Assembly: GCF_015354245.1 (NCBI RefSeq)
Contig: NZ_JADKYZ010000004.1
Span: 186,001 to 250,000 of the forward strand
DNA: 64,000 bases
Source of the DNA: Diaphorobacter caeni
GTDB lineage: Bacteria > Pseudomonadota > Gammaproteobacteria > Burkholderiales > Burkholderiaceae_C
Direction of reading: 5' to 3'
Numbering within the stretch: the first letter of the stretch is position 1; every line of letters begins with the position of its first letter. The notes beneath the pieces are model-generated. The model was not told the origin of the DNA. It searched no databases and saw only the letters and a list, made by a program, of their open reading frames with translations. Position numbers and translations under genes: made by a program. Shown in pieces: positions 8,278 to 19,488 of the stretch.

Positions 8278-8346
8278 GGAGTTCGCAGTGTAGAAGGGCG
8301 CAAGCCCCTCGTCATGCGTAGAAATGCGTAAGCATTTAAGAACTTC

Positions 8347-8368
8347 GACCCGCAAAACCAAGCGGGTC
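8347..8368 (-). terminator. Hairpin just downstream of sucD
   Basis: GACCCGC (8347-8353) and GCGGGTC (8362-8368) form a 7-bp stem 21 bases after the sucD stop. No strong T tract follows on the minus strand. It is probably a weak terminator or a 3'-end stabilising stem for the sucCD transcript. Confidence 0.45.
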
Positions 8369-8388
8369 AACGCTTCATTGCTATCAAA

Positions 8389-9285
8389 TTACTTTATCAA
8401 AGCCTTGAGCAGTCTGCCCATTTCCGATGGGTTGCGTGTGATCGTGAAGCCACACTCTTCCATCACGGCCAGCTTGGCGTCGGCCGTGTCGGCACCGCCG
8501 GAGATCAGCGCGCCTGCGTGGCCCATGCGCTTGCCCGGAGGGGCAGTCACGCCAGCGATGAAGCCGACGATTGGCTTCTTCATGTTGTCCTTGCACCAGC
8601 GGGCGGCTTCCGCCTCGTCCGGGCCACCGATTTCACCGATCATGATGACGGCGTCGGTGTCTGGATCGTCGTTGAAAGCCTTCATCACGTCGATGTGCTT
8701 CAGGCCGTTGATCGGGTCACCACCGATGCCGACGGCGGACGACTGGCCAATGCCCAGTTCGCTCAGCTGAGCCACGGCTTCGTACGTCAGCGTGCCGGAG
8801 CGGGAAACCACGCCGATGCGACCCTTCTTGTGGATGTGACCGGGCATGATGCCGATCTTGATTTCGTCAGGCGTGATCAGACCTGGGCAGTTGGGGCCCA
8901 GCAGCAGCGTCTTCTTGCCGCCGGCGGCTTCCTTGGCGCGCATCTTGTTGCGCACTTCCAGCATGTCGCGCACTGGGATGCCTTCGGTGATGCAGATCGC
9001 CAGATCCAGATCGGCTTCCACAGCTTCCCAGATGGCAGCGGCAGCGCCTGCTGGTGGCACGTAGATCACGGAAACGGTCGCGCCGGTTTCCTTGGCTGCG
9101 TCCTTCACGGAACCGAAGATTGGGATGTCGAAAATCTTCTCGCCAGCCTTCTTGGGGTTTACGCCCGCGACGAAGCAGTTCTTGCCGTTCGCGTATTCCT
9201 GGCACTTTTCAGTGTGGAACTGGCCCGTCTTGCCGGTGATGCCTTGGGTGATGACGCGGGTGTCTTTGTTGATGTAGATAGACAT
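8389..9285 (-). CDS. sucD: Succinyl-CoA synthetase (ADP-forming) alpha subunit
   Basis: SucD with SucC makes succinate, CoA and ATP (or GTP) from succinyl-CoA in the TCA cycle. The 298-residue chain has the N-terminal CoA-binding fold ([17 protein letters not shown]), the LLGPNCPG loop and the phosphohistidine region [14 protein letters not shown] with the active-site His. The length is standard (about 290). It lies 18 bases downstream of sucC on the same strand as a two-gene operon. Confidence 0.97.
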   Translation of the reverse strand: MSIYINKDTRVITQGITGKTGQFHTEKCQEYANGKNCFVAGVNPKKAGEKIFDIPIFGSVKDAAKETGATVSVIYVPPAGAAAAIWEAVEADLDLAICITEGIPVRDMLEVRNKMRAKEAAGGKKTLLLGPNCPGLITPDEIKIGIMPGHIHKKGRIGVVSRSGTLTYEAVAQLSELGIGQSSAVGIGGDPINGLKHIDVMKAFNDDPDTDAVIMIGEIGGPDEAEAARWCKDNMKKPIVGFIAGVTAPPGKRMGHAGALISGGADTADAKLAVMEECGFTITRNPSEMGRLLKALIK

Positions 9286-9303
9286 GGTGTTTCTCTCCAG
9301 GGC

Positions 9304-10464
<1,161 letters not shown>

Positions 10465-10710
10465 GAGGTGTCTCTCGGAGAAGTGGTTGGGTGCCCGAAC
10501 GCCATTCACAGAACGGCAGACTGGAGTGAGCGAATCAAAGATTACATTCGCACCGGATGACCACCGCCTTACAGGCAAACAGGGTGAGTTTGCACACAAG
10601 GCCGCTACATCCGACAATCAAGTCAGCCGCTACAGGAAAGGGTGCCTGGCCGCGGGCTTCATCAGCATGGCAACTAATAAATGTATCATGCTGCGACGCA
10701 CCATTATTGT

Positions 10711-10725
10711 GGATAAAACTTATCC
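10711..10725. promoter_or_regulatory. Perfect dyad in the argC leader
   Basis: GGATAA-AAC-TTATCC is a perfect 6-bp inverted repeat ending 38 bases before the argC ATG, in the sucC-argC divergent interval. It could be a regulator site or part of the argC promoter. The regulator is not identifiable. Confidence 0.35.
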
Positions 10726-10763
10726 CTTTGTCTGCCTTTGGGCGGACCCTCTCGGAGAACAGC

Positions 10764-11696
10764 ATGGCAAAAGTCTTTATCGATGGCGAAGCAGGCACAA
10801 CCGGATTGCAGATCCGCGAGCGCCTGCAGACCATGGCGCAAGTCGAACTGGTGAGCATCGCTCCCGAACTGCGCAAGGACCCCGCCGCCAAACGCGCGCT
10901 GATCGCCGGCGTGGATCTGGTCGTTCTGTGCCTGCACGACGATGCGGCAAGCGACTCCGTCGCGCTGATCGATGAAGTGAGCAAGGAAACCGGCAAGACC
11001 ATCAAGATCATCGACGCGTCGACCGCGCACCGCGTGAAGGAAGGCTGGGTCTTCGGCTTTCCCGAACTGGCTCCCGGCCAGCTCGAAGCCGTGCGCCAAG
11101 CCACGCGCGTGGCCAACCCCGGCTGCTACGCGACCGGCGCCATCGCGCTGCTGCGTCCATTGGTCGATGCGGGCCTGCTGCCCAAGGACTACCCCGTTGC
11201 GCTGCCCTCGGTGAGCGGCTATTCCGGCGGTGGCCGCACGATGATCGAAGCCTACGAGGCGGGCAACGCCGCCCCGTTCGAACTCTATGCGCTCGGCCTG
11301 TCGCACAAGCACATCCCCGAGATCATGAACTACACCGGCATCACGCGCCGCCCGATCTTCGTGCCTGCCGTCGGCAACTTCCCGCAGGGCATGCTGGTGC
11401 AGTTGCCCCTGCACCTCGACACCCTGCCCGGCCAACCCAAGGTGGCTGACGTGCACAAGGTGCTGGCCGATCACTACGCCCAAACCGACACGCCCGACCA
11501 CTGGGTGCAGGTGCTGCCCGCCACCGACGATGGCAAGCTTGATGCCGTGGCCCTCAAGGACACGAACAAGCTCGAAGTGCGCGTCTACGGCAACGACAAC
11601 TACCAGCAGGCCGTGCTCGTGGCCCGCCTCGACAACCTCGGCAAGGGTGCCAGCGGCGCAGCCGTGCAGAATCTCAAGCTGATGCTCGGCATCTGA
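10764..11696 (+). CDS. argC: N-acetyl-gamma-glutamyl-phosphate reductase, type 2
   Basis: ArgC reduces N-acetylglutamyl phosphate to the semialdehyde with NADPH in arginine synthesis. At 310 residues it belongs to the shorter type 2 form found in many betaproteobacteria. It begins [17 protein letters not shown] with the nucleotide-binding loop, has IDASTAHR, and carries the catalytic Cys121 in [13 protein letters not shown] 10764 is the conserved start. It is monocistronic, with a strong terminator immediately after it, and divergent from sucCD. Confidence 0.95.
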   Translation: MAKVFIDGEAGTTGLQIRERLQTMAQVELVSIAPELRKDPAAKRALIAGVDLVVLCLHDDAASDSVALIDEVSKETGKTIKIIDASTAHRVKEGWVFGFPELAPGQLEAVRQATRVANPGCYATGAIALLRPLVDAGLLPKDYPVALPSVSGYSGGGRTMIEAYEAGNAAPFELYALGLSHKHIPEIMNYTGITRRPIFVPAVGNFPQGMLVQLPLHLDTLPGQPKVADVHKVLADHYAQTDTPDHWVQVLPATDDGKLDAVALKDTNKLEVRVYGNDNYQQAVLVARLDNLGKGASGAAVQNLKLMLGI

Positions 11697-11720
11697 TTTT
11701 TCGAAGCCTCCCATACCCAA

Positions 11721-11756
11721 AGCCGCCGGGCAAACCCATTGCCCGGCGGCTTTTTT
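11721..11756 (+). terminator. Rho-independent terminator of argC
   Basis: AGCCGCCGGGCAA (11721-11733) pairs with TTGCCCGGCGGCT (11739-11751) around a 5-nt loop and is followed by a T tract, 25 bases after the argC stop. The mirrored A/T ends let it also act for the convergent dprA. Confidence 0.9.
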
Positions 11757-11764
11757 GCGTGGAT

Positions 11765-12991
11765 CTACCCGCTGGCCAGGCGCTGGTAGCGGCCGCCCGG
11801 CAAGCGGGCCACATGGCCGTCCAGCTCCAACTGAAGCAATTGCACCTGCAGCGTCGCGGCGTCCCAGCCCGTGCGCGAGACCAGGGCATCCAGCCCCATC
11901 GGATCAAATCCGAGCGCGCCCAGCAACTCGTGCTGCTGGTCCGAGAGATGTTCAAGACCATCCCTGACGATGTCCAGTTGGTGCATGGCAAGCGGCGGTG
12001 CCTTGGCCTGGGTTCTGGGCGTGGATGAATGCAGAGGCTTTTCAAGCGATTCTCGCGGCATCTGCAGCTCCTCGAGAACGTCCTGCGCCGACTCCACCAG
12101 CTTGGCGCCCTGGCGCAGCAGCGCATGGCAGCCGCGTGACTGCGGCGCGTGAATCGAGCCCGGAATCGCGAACACTTCCCGGCCCTGCTCGCTCGCAAGA
12201 CGTGCGGTGATCAGCGAGCCGGAGGCCACGGCCGCCTCCACCACCAGCGTGCCTTTCGACAGTCCCGCAATGATCCGATTGCGCTTGGGAAAGTTCGCGG
12301 CCAGCGGCGGCGTGCCCAGAGGGTATTCGCTGACCAGCATCCCGCTGTGCGCGATGCGCATGGCCAGTTCCTGATTCGCGCGCGGGTAGACGCAGTCCAG
12401 TCCCGTGCCCACCACCGCGACGGTGGCCGCCGTCGACGGCTGCGCGTCGGCTGCGAGGGCTCCCTCGTGCGCTGCGGCGTCGATGCCAAGCGCCAGACCC
12501 GAGACGATCGTGAGCCCCGCCTCGCGCAAGGACTTGGCGAACTCGCGTGCATTGGCCTTGCCCTGAGGCGTGGGGTTGCGGCTGCCGACCATGGCAAGGC
12601 ACTGTGCGCTGGCCGCCGCAAGCCCGCCGCTTTGCAGCAGTTGCCGCGCCCCCTCCACATAGAGCAGCAGCGGCGGGTCCTCCGTCGCGAGCAGGCTCTG
12701 CGGATACTCCGGATCACCCAGAGTGCAGATCGTGCGGGCCGGCATGTTCGGATTGCTGGCCGGTGCCTCGAGCCAGCGCTGGGTCTCGTCGAGCAGCTTC
12801 CGGAAATCCGGCGGCTCGCTGCTCAACGCCAGCGCCTGAGTGCCGGACACGCAGGACTGCAAGGCGCCCAGCGACTGCGCGAAGATCTGCTGCGGCAGGC
12901 CGAACGCCGCCAGCAGCCTGCGCGCGGACTGGTTGCCCACGCCGGGCGTGGCCATGAGCCGCAGCCAGGCCATCAATTCATCACGCTGCAT
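11765..12991 (-). CDS. dprA: DNA-processing protein DprA
   Basis: DprA binds incoming single-stranded DNA during natural transformation and loads RecA. The 408-residue protein has an N-terminal SAM-like helical region, the Rossmann-type core with MVGSRNPTPQGKANAREFA, IVSGLALGIDAAAHEGAL and FPKRNRIIAGLSKGTLVVEA, and a C-terminal winged helix (DML1-like, about residues 345-405). ATG 12991 (MQRDELMAW) is the homologous start. It lies downstream of a LysM protein gene on the same strand but behind a strong terminator. With the type IV pilin this supports competence in the organism. Confidence 0.95.
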   Translation of the reverse strand: MQRDELMAWLRLMATPGVGNQSARRLLAAFGLPQQIFAQSLGALQSCVSGTQALALSSEPPDFRKLLDETQRWLEAPASNPNMPARTICTLGDPEYPQSLLATEDPPLLLYVEGARQLLQSGGLAAASAQCLAMVGSRNPTPQGKANAREFAKSLREAGLTIVSGLALGIDAAAHEGALAADAQPSTAATVAVVGTGLDCVYPRANQELAMRIAHSGMLVSEYPLGTPPLAANFPKRNRIIAGLSKGTLVVEAAVASGSLITARLASEQGREVFAIPGSIHAPQSRGCHALLRQGAKLVESAQDVLEELQMPRESLEKPLHSSTPRTQAKAPPLAMHQLDIVRDGLEHLSDQQHELLGALGFDPMGLDALVSRTGWDAATLQVQLLQLELDGHVARLPGGRYQRLASG

Positions 12992-13007
12992 CGTGTGTCT
13001 GCCTTCC

Positions 13008-13046
13008 AAAAAAAGAATGCCGGCCCGCATGAACGGGCCGGCATTC
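13008..13046 (-). terminator. Rho-independent terminator of the LysM gene
   Basis: On the minus strand GAATGCCGGCCCG pairs perfectly with CGGGCCGGCATTC around TTCATG, followed by seven T residues. It lies between the LysM gene stop (13097) and the dprA start (12991), so dprA needs its own promoter or readthrough. Confidence 0.9.
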
Positions 13047-13096
13047 CTCTGTCCGTGGGACTGGCCGATGTCCGGATCGGCGCAGCGCATCCGGGC

Positions 13097-14329
13097 TTAT
13101 TGCGGGTTCACCATCCGGTCACCCACGGCCACGCCATAGCGCACCTGCAACAGCAAGGCATAGGACACGTTGTCGAAGGTGCGGAACACCATCGCCATGC
13201 CATTGGCCTCGCTCGGCAGCTTGATCATGGTGCGGCGGCCATCGGTCTTGTCCCGAATGCGATCGCCCTTGGTCAGCACGGTCAGAATCATGCCGGGCTC
13301 CAGTCCATCATTGGCGCCGCGGTTGATTGCAACGACCTGATTCTGACCGGCATTCGTCACCGTGGAACTGCCATAGATCGAAACAACGCGTGCATCCACA
13401 TCATCGTAAGGCGCACGCGGCACGTAGTTCATGAAGCTGCGCTGGGCCAGCGGCATCAGGCGGTCGCCCACGCGCACTTCTTCCTTGACCGAGACGATGT
13501 CCAGCGTCGCTGGCACCGGATCGGTGTTGCTCCCGCCCTTGCCGTCCGGCGTGATTTCCTGGGATTCGCCACGTACCATCTCTGCGCGACCGACGTACTG
13601 CGCCTCGTAGCCCAGAATGGCGCCGGTCTCGGGGTCCTTCATGGGAATGGCATTGCGGAAGATGCGGAAGTTGCGGTCTTCGCCCGGATCGGTCAGCAAG
13701 CCCTGGCCGCTCACGCTGCGTGCATAGACGCGATCGCCCGCGCTCTGGATCGTGCGCGTTTCGACGGCGGCGACGATGCGCGGAGACAGCTCGAGCGTGT
13801 TGCTGGTCAGCACTTCGGGCTCGACCAGGAAAGGTTCAATCAGATGCTGCTGCACGGTCGGCAGTGCCGTGCCCGAGACGCTGTCGAGGCGCGTGCGCGG
13901 CGTGATGCGCACCGTCTCGTCACCGCTGCTGCCGCCACCGCGTGTGGACAGGCGCGCATAGCCGTCGACCTTCTCCAGATACAGCGTCTGGCCCGGGTAA
14001 ATCAGATGGGGGTTGCGGATCGCCTCCATGTTCATGCCCCACAGCTCGGGCCAGCGCCATGGCTTGGCGAGGTACAGGCCGGAGATCGACCAGAGCGTGT
14101 CGCCGCGCTTGACGACATAGGTGTCCGGCGCGTTGGCGACCAGATCGCCCACCGGCACACCGCGCGAGGCCACCTGCTGCGCGGTGGCGCGCTGCTTTGC
14201 GGTAACCGGATGCTGTTGCGCATGCGCCCCGGAGGCCAACACCGAGCCCGCCATCAAAACCAACGCTGCTGCCACTCGTGAAACGCTAGCTTTGGAAGGA
14301 CCGGCCATGTTGTTCATCTTTTCACGCAT
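13097..14329 (-). CDS. LysM peptidoglycan-binding domain protein, exported
   Basis: The 410-residue protein starts with a signal peptide (MREKMNNMAGPSK, hydrophobic core, cut near ASGAHA). Then follows a LysM domain at about residues 68-120 (VVKRGDTLWSISGLYL and NPHLIYPGQTLYL) that binds peptidoglycan. The rest is a long domain of unknown function conserved in Burkholderiales. ATG 14329 is preceded by GAGAGGG at about 9 bases; ATG 14317 and 14308 are alternatives. It ends in a strong terminator and is divergent from def. In many betaproteobacteria this gene sits between dprA and def, which fits here. Confidence 0.88.
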   Translation of the reverse strand: MREKMNNMAGPSKASVSRVAAALVLMAGSVLASGAHAQQHPVTAKQRATAQQVASRGVPVGDLVANAPDTYVVKRGDTLWSISGLYLAKPWRWPELWGMNMEAIRNPHLIYPGQTLYLEKVDGYARLSTRGGGSSGDETVRITPRTRLDSVSGTALPTVQQHLIEPFLVEPEVLTSNTLELSPRIVAAVETRTIQSAGDRVYARSVSGQGLLTDPGEDRNFRIFRNAIPMKDPETGAILGYEAQYVGRAEMVRGESQEITPDGKGGSNTDPVPATLDIVSVKEEVRVGDRLMPLAQRSFMNYVPRAPYDDVDARVVSIYGSSTVTNAGQNQVVAINRGANDGLEPGMILTVLTKGDRIRDKTDGRRTMIKLPSEANGMAMVFRTFDNVSYALLLQVRYGVAVGDRMVNPQ

Positions 14330-14521
14330 TGAATTTCGCCCTCTCAACGACCATATGGCTGTGGTGCGCCATAGAAAAACATTCTTGGCTTTTGCACGCA
14401 CAACGTTACAAACGATCTCAGATTCTCAGCCCAAGCCCTTGATAGAGCAATGATTATTGCGTTTGACCCCCGCAGGAATCAGCAAAAGTGGCGAAAATAG
14501 CGACATATTTCACGTCTCGAC

Positions 14522-15034
14522 ATGGCAATTCTTCCCATTCTCTGTTACCCCGACCCTCGCCTGCACAAGGTCGCCAAGCCCGTTGAAGGCGTGGACGAGC
14601 GCGTGCGCGCGATCCTCGACGACATGCTGGCGACCATGTACGACGCCAACGGCATCGGCCTTGCCGCGACGCAGGTGGACATCCACGAGCGCATCGTCGT
14701 GATCGACGTCTCCGAGGACCGTGACCAGCCCATGGTGCTGATCAACCCCGAGATCACCTGGTACAGCGACGAAAAGCTGGTCGGCGACGAAGGCTGTCTT
14801 TCCGTGCCTGGCATCTACGACGGCGTCGAGCGCTCGGCGCAGGTCCATGTGCGCGCCACCGACCGCGACGGCCAGTCCCGCGTGATCGAGGCCGAAGGCC
14901 TGCTCGCGGTCTGCGTGCAGCACGAGCTCGACCACCTGCTTGGCAAGGTGTTCGTCGAATACCTCTCGCCCCTCAAGCGCAACCGCATCAAGACCAAGCT
15001 GCTCAAGCAGAAGAAGAACGAGGAACGCGCATGA
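14522..15034 (+). CDS. def: Peptide deformylase
   Basis: Def removes the N-formyl group from nascent proteins using Fe or Ni. All three motifs are present in the 170-residue chain: GIGLAATQ (44-51), EGCLSVPG with metal ligand Cys92, and QHELDH with ligands His134 and His138. It forms an operon with a lipoprotein gene (ATGA overlap at 15031) and fmt, which encodes the enzyme that adds the formyl group. Confidence 0.97.
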   Translation: MAILPILCYPDPRLHKVAKPVEGVDERVRAILDDMLATMYDANGIGLAATQVDIHERIVVIDVSEDRDQPMVLINPEITWYSDEKLVGDEGCLSVPGIYDGVERSAQVHVRATDRDGQSRVIEAEGLLAVCVQHELDHLLGKVFVEYLSPLKRNRIKTKLLKQKKNEERA

Positions 15035-15552
15035 CGCGCACGGCAGGCGGATTCCCCTGGCCTGCCGGCCTTCGCGCGGGTGCCGCAGCGCTCTTGACCT
15101 GCGTCATGCTGGTCGGCTGCGCAAGTTTCAGCACGCCCGAGCGCGGCGAAACTTCGGCCCAGGTGCAGGCCCGCATGGGCGCGCCGATGAACGTGATCGC
15201 GCTGCCCCATGGCGGCCAGCGCTGGCTGTACTCCACCCTGCCCATGGGCCGCGAGGTCTATCACGCGGACTTCGACACCGCGGGTCGCCTCGAATCGTTC
15301 ACCCAGGTGCTGGACTTCGCGCACCTCTCGCGCACGCCGGTGGGCTCCACCCGCCGCCAGGTGCTCGATTTTTACGGTCCGCCGTATGAAATCACCGAAG
15401 TGGCCAGCTTCCGGGGCAAAGTCTGGACCTACCGTTTCATGGACGACATGAATCTGCGCCGCCTCGGCCATCTGCACATCGACACGGAGGGCCATCTGGC
15501 CAAGGTGATGTTCACGGACGAACCCACGGCCGACGATTTCCGCGCGTTCTGA
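15031..15552 (+). CDS. Conserved lipoprotein, SmpA/BamE-like fold
   Basis: The 173-residue protein has a signal peptide ending in the lipobox LVGC, so the mature N-terminal Cys should be lipidated. The remainder has two short repeats of a beta-alpha pattern, each with a helix of the type [12 protein letters not shown] and [14 protein letters not shown], similar to SmpA/OmlA (BamE) type modules. Function unknown, likely envelope. Its start overlaps the def stop by 4 bases (ATGA) and fmt follows 90 bases later, so it is part of the def-fmt operon. Confidence 0.75.
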   Translation: MTRTAGGFPWPAGLRAGAAALLTCVMLVGCASFSTPERGETSAQVQARMGAPMNVIALPHGGQRWLYSTLPMGREVYHADFDTAGRLESFTQVLDFAHLSRTPVGSTRRQVLDFYGPPYEITEVASFRGKVWTYRFMDDMNLRRLGHLHIDTEGHLAKVMFTDEPTADDFRAF

Positions 15553-15642
15553 TGACACGGCTCCGGCGCTTGCGTCCGGGCAGCCTTCGTTTTTCGTCCA
15601 TTCTCCAATTCCAGAACCCGCCCCCGCTTTCAGGATGCGCCC

Positions 15643-16680
15643 ATGAAGATCGTTTTTGCCGGAACCCCCGAATTCGCCGCCGTGGCGCTCAAGCGCCTGC
15701 TCGCCGCCGGGTTCGAGGTGCCGCTGGTGCTCACCCAGCCCGACCGTCCCGCCGGTCGCGGCATGAAACTGCAGGCCTCCCCCGTCAAGCAATGCGCACT
15801 CGAGCACGGCATCCCCGTCAGCCAGCCACGCAGCCTGCGCCTGGACGGCAAGTACCCCGACGATGCCGCTGCCGCCCAAGAGGCGCTGCGGGCCAGCGGC
15901 GCCGACTGCATGGTCGTGGCCGCCTATGGCCTGATCCTGCCGCAATGGGTGCTGGACCTGCCGCGCCTGGGCTGCCTGAACATCCACGCAAGCCTGCTGC
16001 CGCGCTGGCGCGGCGCTGCGCCGATTCACCGCGCCATCGAAGCGGGTGATGCCGAAACCGGCGTGACCATCATGCAGATGGACGCGGGTCTCGACACCGG
16101 CGACATGCTGCTGGTCGAGGCCTTGACGATCTCGGGCCAGGACACCACGGCCACGCTGCACGACAAGCTGGCGGAGCTCGGTGGCCGCCTGATCGTCGAG
16201 GCGCTCGAAATCGCCTCCTGCGGCAACCTGACCCGCGTTAAGCAACCTGAGGCCGGCGTGACTTACGCGCACAAGATCGAAAAGGCCGAAAGCGCCATCG
16301 ACTGGAACCTGTCCGCCGAGGTGATCGCGCGCCGCGTGCGCGCCTTCGATCCGTTCCCCGCCGCCTCGACCGCATTCCATGGCGAGACCGTCAAAATCTG
16401 GGCCGCGACGGCTGTATCGATGGAATCGGAAATCAACCCGAAAATGGAATCCGATACCACCACGCAAGCGCAATTGCGAGCAAGCGCGCAGAATTCGCAC
16501 GTTGGTCAAATCTTGGACATCGGCCCGAACGGCATCGACGTCGCCTGTGGCGGCTCCACCGTGCTGCGTCTGACTGCATTGCAACGCGCTGGCGGCAAAC
16601 GGCTTGCTTTTGCCGACTTTCTGCGTGGTTTTGTGCTCAATGTCGGCGATGTTCTGGGATCGGATCAACCCGCCACCTGA
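15643..16680 (+). CDS. fmt: Methionyl-tRNA formyltransferase
   Basis: Fmt formylates Met-tRNA of the initiator using 10-formyl-THF. The 345-residue enzyme starts [20 protein letters not shown] and carries the catalytic [18 protein letters not shown] motif with the conserved Asn upstream (CLNIHASL). The C-terminal tRNA-binding domain contains an extra polar linker (about residues 264-290) absent from most short forms, which makes it some 30 residues longer than the usual 315. AGGATG lies just before the start. Confidence 0.96.
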   Translation: MKIVFAGTPEFAAVALKRLLAAGFEVPLVLTQPDRPAGRGMKLQASPVKQCALEHGIPVSQPRSLRLDGKYPDDAAAAQEALRASGADCMVVAAYGLILPQWVLDLPRLGCLNIHASLLPRWRGAAPIHRAIEAGDAETGVTIMQMDAGLDTGDMLLVEALTISGQDTTATLHDKLAELGGRLIVEALEIASCGNLTRVKQPEAGVTYAHKIEKAESAIDWNLSAEVIARRVRAFDPFPAASTAFHGETVKIWAATAVSMESEINPKMESDTTTQAQLRASAQNSHVGQILDIGPNGIDVACGGSTVLRLTALQRAGGKRLAFADFLRGFVLNVGDVLGSDQPAT

Positions 16681-16703
16681 CCGCATCCGCCCATTTCCGA
16701 TCC

Positions 16704-17576
16704 ATGACGCGACCCACCATCTCAGAGCTTTCCACGCGCTTCGGGCAATTTGCCCGGGAGCAGTGGGCACAATGGCGGGCCATGATGCAGGAGCCGTACT
16801 ACAAGCTCGGCGTGACCGACATGATGGGCACGGGCATCGGCATCGCGGCCTGGGGCCTCGTGACCGGCGTCGCCATGGTCAAGAGCGGACTGTCGGTGCC
16901 GCTGTCGATCTTCATGTCGCTGCTCATCTACGCCGGCAGTGCCCAGCTCGCCGTGCTGCCGCTCCTGGTGGCGGGCGCGCCGCTCTGGGTGATCTGGCTC
17001 ACCGCCATCTGCGTGAACCTGCGCTTCGTGATCTTCAGCCAGATGTGGCGCAGCTACTTTCATGAATTTCCACGCAACAAGCGTCTTCTGCTCGCATATT
17101 TCAGCGGAGACGTCATATTTGTCGGCTTCATGAAGCGGTTCCCCGAACCGAAACCTGCACCCGGTCAAGTGGCCTACTTCTCGGGTGCCGCCTCGACCAA
17201 CTGGATGATGTGGCAGATTCCGTCGATTGCCGGCATGCTGCTCGCCAATGCGATTCCGCTGTCCTGGGGCCTTGGCTTCGCGGGCGTGCTCGCGCTGCTC
17301 GGCATTCTGTTGTCGATGATCAACGACCGCTTCACCGTGCTCGCCACTGCGGTCGCCGGAACGGCCGCCGTCGCCGCGTTCGCGTTGCCGCTCAAGATGA
17401 ACATTCTGGTCGCCGTGGTGGCTGCCGTGGCGGCCGGCCTGATGTTCGAATCGGCGGACCGCCACATGAAACGCCTCAAGCTCCGCCAGACCGCCGAAGC
17501 CAGGCTCGACGAGGAGCGCAAGGGCACCGACGCCCCCTCCTCCTCTGCCAACGATGCCGGGGAGGGCCGCCCATGA
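16704..17576 (+). CDS. azlC: AzlC family branched-chain amino acid exporter, large subunit
   Basis: The 290-residue membrane protein has a typical AzlC pattern: IGIAAWGLVTGVAMVKSGLS, then LIYAGSAQLAVLPLL and the conserved VNLRFVIFSQMWR. AzlC with AzlD exports branched-chain amino acids and analogues. The highly charged C-terminal tail (after residue 255) is longer than in many homologues. The azlD start overlaps this stop by 4 bases, so the two are translationally coupled. Confidence 0.9.
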   Translation: MTRPTISELSTRFGQFAREQWAQWRAMMQEPYYKLGVTDMMGTGIGIAAWGLVTGVAMVKSGLSVPLSIFMSLLIYAGSAQLAVLPLLVAGAPLWVIWLTAICVNLRFVIFSQMWRSYFHEFPRNKRLLLAYFSGDVIFVGFMKRFPEPKPAPGQVAYFSGAASTNWMMWQIPSIAGMLLANAIPLSWGLGFAGVLALLGILLSMINDRFTVLATAVAGTAAVAAFALPLKMNILVAVVAAVAAGLMFESADRHMKRLKLRQTAEARLDEERKGTDAPSSSANDAGEGRP

Positions 17577-17908
17577 TCTGGTATGCGATCGAGATGATCA
17601 TCGCCACGCTTGGGTTGGCGATCATTACCGTGGTCACGCGCTCGTTCTTCATGATTTCGGACAAGGAACTGCCCATGCCCGAATGGCTGCGGCGCGGGCT
17701 CAAGTACGCTCCGCTGGCCGCGCTCGGTGCCGTGATCGTGCCCGAACTGTTCATGACGAACGGCAAATTCATCCACACTCTGCTCGACGCGCGCCTGCCC
17801 GCACTCGCCGGGGCCGTGATCTATTACTACACCAAGCGCGGCATCCTCGGCACGATTCTGGTGGGCATGATCATCTACCTGCCGCTGCACATCGGGCTCG
17901 GTTGGTAA
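17573..17908 (+). CDS. azlD: AzlD family branched-chain amino acid exporter, small subunit
   Basis: The protein has 111 residues and about four membrane segments. It begins MIWYAIEMIIATLGLAIITV and has the AzlD features FMISDKELPMPEWLRRGLKY and ALAGAVIYYYTKRGILGT. ATG 17573 shares ATGA with the azlC stop. It forms the complex with AzlC. Confidence 0.88.
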   Translation: MIWYAIEMIIATLGLAIITVVTRSFFMISDKELPMPEWLRRGLKYAPLAALGAVIVPELFMTNGKFIHTLLDARLPALAGAVIYYYTKRGILGTILVGMIIYLPLHIGLGW

Positions 17909-18065
17909 GAGAAGCGGCAAGAGGCTCGAAAACGCCTTTCCCACGCCGATAGCGCTGGAACCAAGCTCCGCGTCAGCCTTGCCACCTACAATCGGCGGCA
18001 GTTTTATGTCCGCGCCGTGACACCGCAGGGTGAACCGGCGCCGTTCCCACTCCCCCCAAACCATC

Positions 18066-19256
18066 ATGCATATTCTTCGTTTCTCCGACATCTGCGCTCA
18101 GGGCAAGGCCTCCGGACAGCGTGTTTTCATTCGTGCCGATCTGAACGTTCCACAGGACGATGACGGCAAGATCACCGAAGATACGCGCATCCGCGCCTCG
18201 ATTCCCTGCATCCAGATGGCGCTGGACGCCGGTGCCGCAGTGATGGTCACGAGCCATCTGGGCCGTCCCACCGAAGGCGAATTCAAGCCCGAAGATTCGC
18301 TGGCGCCCGTTGCCAAGCGCATGTCCGAGCTCATGGGCCGCGAGATCCCCGTGGTCGCCAACTGGGTCGAAGGCGTCGAGGTGCAGCCCGGCCAGCTCGT
18401 GATGCTGGAAAACTGCCGCCTCAACAAGGGCGAGAAGAAGAACAACCCCGAGCTGGCCCAAAAGATGGCCCAGCTCTGCGACATCTATGTGAACGACGCG
18501 TTCGGCACCGCCCACCGCGCCGAAGGCACGACCTACGGCATCGCCGAGTACGCGAAGACCGCCTGCGCAGGCCCGCTGCTGGCCGCTGAGATCGACGCGA
18601 TCACCAAGGCGCTGGCCAATCCCAAGCGCCCGCTGGTGGCCATCGTCGCCGGCTCCAAGGTCTCGACCAAGCTGACCATTCTGCAGAGCCTGTCGAAGAA
18701 CGTGGACGGCCTGATCGTGGGCGGCGGGATCGCCAACACCTTCATGCTGGCCGCGGGCCTCAACATCGGCAAGTCGCTGGCCGAGCCCGACCTGCTGGGT
18801 GACGCCAAGGCCGTGATCGAATCGATGAAGGCGCGCGGCGCCGAAGTGCCGATCCCGACCGACGTGGTGGTCGCCAAGAACTTCGCGTCCGACGCGGTCG
18901 CCACGGTCAAGAAGGCCACCGACGTGGCCGACGACGACATGATCCTGGACATCGGCCCCGAAACCGCCGCCAAGCTGGCGAGTCAGCTCAAGGCCGCAGG
19001 CACCATCGTCTGGAACGGCCCGGTCGGCGTGTTCGAGTTCGACCAGTTCGCCAACGGCACCAAGGTCGTGGCCCATGCCATCGCCGAATCGAGCGCGTTC
19101 AGCATCGCCGGTGGTGGCGACACGCTGGCCGCCATCGCCAAGTACGGCATCGAAAAGGATGTCGGTTACATCTCCACCGGCGGCGGCGCGTTCCTGGAAG
19201 TGCTGGAAGGCAAGACCCTGCCCGCCTTCGAGATTCTGCAGAAGCGCGCTGGCTGA
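18066..19256 (+). CDS. pgk: Phosphoglycerate kinase
   Basis: Pgk interconverts 1,3-bisphosphoglycerate and 3-phosphoglycerate with ATP in glycolysis and gluconeogenesis. The 396-residue protein contains [25 protein letters not shown], the hinge region and the nucleotide site [13 protein letters not shown] followed by [15 protein letters not shown] 18066 (MHILRFSD) is the homologous start; the frame is open 36 bases upstream. It is followed by a terminator. Confidence 0.97.
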   Translation: MHILRFSDICAQGKASGQRVFIRADLNVPQDDDGKITEDTRIRASIPCIQMALDAGAAVMVTSHLGRPTEGEFKPEDSLAPVAKRMSELMGREIPVVANWVEGVEVQPGQLVMLENCRLNKGEKKNNPELAQKMAQLCDIYVNDAFGTAHRAEGTTYGIAEYAKTACAGPLLAAEIDAITKALANPKRPLVAIVAGSKVSTKLTILQSLSKNVDGLIVGGGIANTFMLAAGLNIGKSLAEPDLLGDAKAVIESMKARGAEVPIPTDVVVAKNFASDAVATVKKATDVADDDMILDIGPETAAKLASQLKAAGTIVWNGPVGVFEFDQFANGTKVVAHAIAESSAFSIAGGGDTLAAIAKYGIEKDVGYISTGGGAFLEVLEGKTLPAFEILQKRAG

Positions 19257-19281
19257 TTCTCCGGAACCGGTCTGAAACCAG

Positions 19282-19315
19282 AGAGGGCGTACCAGTTGCG
19301 CCCTCTTTGCTTTTT
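19282..19315 (+). terminator. Rho-independent terminator of pgk
   Basis: AGAGGGCG (19282-19289) pairs with CGCCCTCT (19299-19306) around a 9-nt loop and is followed by TTGCTTTTT, 25 bases after the pgk stop. Confidence 0.85.
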
Positions 19316-19488
19316 GATTTATCCGTCACCACCAAGGTAAGAAACTGCGAACAAAACAACAGAAATACTGTGTCACCATGCACTTAGCGATAATTTCTCT
19401 TGTTTTTTGTAACGTCTCTGCCCAGAATCGATAGCGATCCTGGGAGTGTTGTTTTTCGCTCCCATCATTTACTGGTATGGAGGGAAAG

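Noticed and set aside
12149-16770. Other long antisense frames, for example 12149-14281 and 14815-16770
   Set aside because: They oppose dprA, the LysM gene, def and fmt, all well supported, and have the same compositional character as GC-driven shadow frames.
19416-19440. A flagellar sigma-28 promoter before the FlgO-like pair (TAACGTCT ... ATCGATAG)
   Set aside because: The spacing between boxes is two bases short of the consensus and both boxes have mismatches, so it is not convincing.
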